From Deltaproteobacteria bacterium (GTDB taxonomy: Bacteria; Desulfobacterota_B; Binatia; UBA9968), in the NCBI GenBank assembly GCA_005879255.1, contig VBKY01000190.1:1-13567 (forward strand): a stretch of DNA of 13,567 nucleotides. Direction: 5' to 3'. Within the stretch, counting starts at the first letter, position 1; each line of letters begins with the position of its first letter. A program made the translations under genes and the position numbers. Positions 13,094 through 13,567 of the stretch are shown here, piece by piece. The notes beneath the pieces are model-generated. The model was not told the DNA's origin and ran no database searches. It saw only the letters and a list, made by a program, of their open reading frames with translations.

Positions 13094-13567
13094 TTAAAGA
13101 TTCAGGATTCCAGCCCACTTTTCCCTGATCTGTTTTTTGAACTCCGCGCTCGATTCGGCCACTTTGGGAAAGCGATCGCGCAGCGCAAATGGACGGCAGG
13201 CGTCGATCACCGCGCAGGAGCTCGTGTGGCCGGCATTTTCATCGAAACGCGAACGCACCATCGGATCGAGAAAATTCGCGCGCGTGTGGTCGAGGAGCGT
13301 GATCGAGCGGATCGGATCGCTGCGCGTGCACACCGCCCACATGACATCTTCGAGGTTCATGACATCGATGTCGTCGTCGACGACGATCACGTAACGCGTC
13401 GGGTGAGAAGGCTGGAGGAGCTGCGAAGCGACGATCGCCGCCTGGCGCGCCTGACCGTCGTAGGTCTGCTTGAGACTGACCAAGGTCAGAAGATTTGCCC
13501 CGCCCGACTCCGGCCGGTACACGCCGGTTATGCCGCCGATTCTGGCGCGCTCCAGCAAGTCCCAAAG
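13094..13567 (-). CDS. UbiD-family (prenylated-FMN-dependent) decarboxylase, C-terminal part, cut by the window edge
   Basis: The last 157 residues of the protein are visible; the frame stays open to the window edge. LLERARIGGITGVYRPESGG, then LVSLKQTYDGQARQAA, YVIVVDDDIDVMNLEDVMWA and CAVIDACRPFALRDRFPKV are conserved landmarks of UbiD-like enzymes. These reversibly decarboxylate aromatic, heteroaromatic or unsaturated acids with prenylated FMN supplied by a UbiX-type enzyme. The prFMN/metal site and the Glu-Arg-Glu motif should lie in the missing N-terminal part. Codon use is GC-rich like the next gene, which begins 22 bases after its stop. The substrate is not known; pairing with a molybdenum hydroxylase suggests aromatic or heterocyclic acid metabolism, not ubiquinone synthesis. 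Confidence 0.9.
   Translation of the reverse strand, partial: LWDLLERARIGGITGVYRPESGGANLLTLVSLKQTYDGQARQAAIVASQLLQPSHPTRYVIVVDDDIDVMNLEDVMWAVCTRSDPIRSITLLDHTRANFLDPMVRSRFDENAGHTSSCAVIDACRPFALRDRFPKVAESSAEFKKQIREKWAGILNL

Noticed and set aside
1..13567. CRISPR array
   Set aside because: No regularly spaced direct repeats were seen; the only direct tandem repeat is the 17-bp pair at 64-97.

Overview
The window looks like a piece of an environmental Gram-negative chromosome. Support comes from Sec-type signal peptides on periplasmic binding proteins, a DUF2934 protein, HU, RAYT transposases, and a UbiD plus molybdopterin-oxidoreductase pair. Together these recall soil or subsurface Desulfobacterota, Binatota or Rokubacteria-type genomes. 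That placement is an impression, because no rRNA or other phylogenetic marker is present. The window divides into a mobile and decaying left part (1-5000) and a metabolic right part (5100-13567), with a short disrupted stretch at about 8600-10800. Left part: the 3' tail of an unidentified gene runs into a RAYT (REP-associated tyrosine transposase) with a DnaA-like C-terminal extension. This RAYT is bracketed by a perfect 20-bp inverted repeat whose right copy lies inside its own coding sequence. Next come two DnaA-box-like sequences, an HU gene, and a graveyard on the minus strand. The graveyard holds an overlapping gene pair, an XRE-type helix-turn-helix regulator followed by a RuvC-like RNase H-fold nuclease, broken by three single-base frameshifts. 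A fragment of a second RuvC-like copy has lost its last catalytic Asp. An intact DUF2934 gene with a good promoter follows, then a tRNA 3'-end-like sequence. Last is an in-frame chimera of a RAYT C-terminal region and the C-terminal end of an M48 (Ste24-type) peptidase. Right part, plus strand: two closely related periplasmic binding proteins (AfuA/FutA/PotD-like fold) flank a ComA-family, phosphosulfolactate-synthase-like TIM-barrel gene. No permease or ATPase is present, so the binding proteins must work with transport genes elsewhere or have a sensory role. The arrangement suggests uptake and processing of one class of compound, possibly sulfonate- or phosphate-bearing, but the ComA-like protein lacks several motifs of the characterised enzymes. 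A minus-strand DUF3800-like gene and a plus-strand LysM membrane protein follow. Right end, minus strand: an operon of a UbiD-family decarboxylase (truncated by the window edge), then the large molybdopterin subunit of a xanthine-dehydrogenase-family enzyme, then the C-terminal remnant of a short-chain dehydrogenase. This suggests oxidative or decarboxylative handling of an aromatic or heterocyclic compound. The most notable items are the degraded XRE/RuvC-like module with its dead second copy, the self-bracketing RAYT, the RAYT-M48 chimera, and the ComA-like gene sandwiched between paralogous binding proteins.
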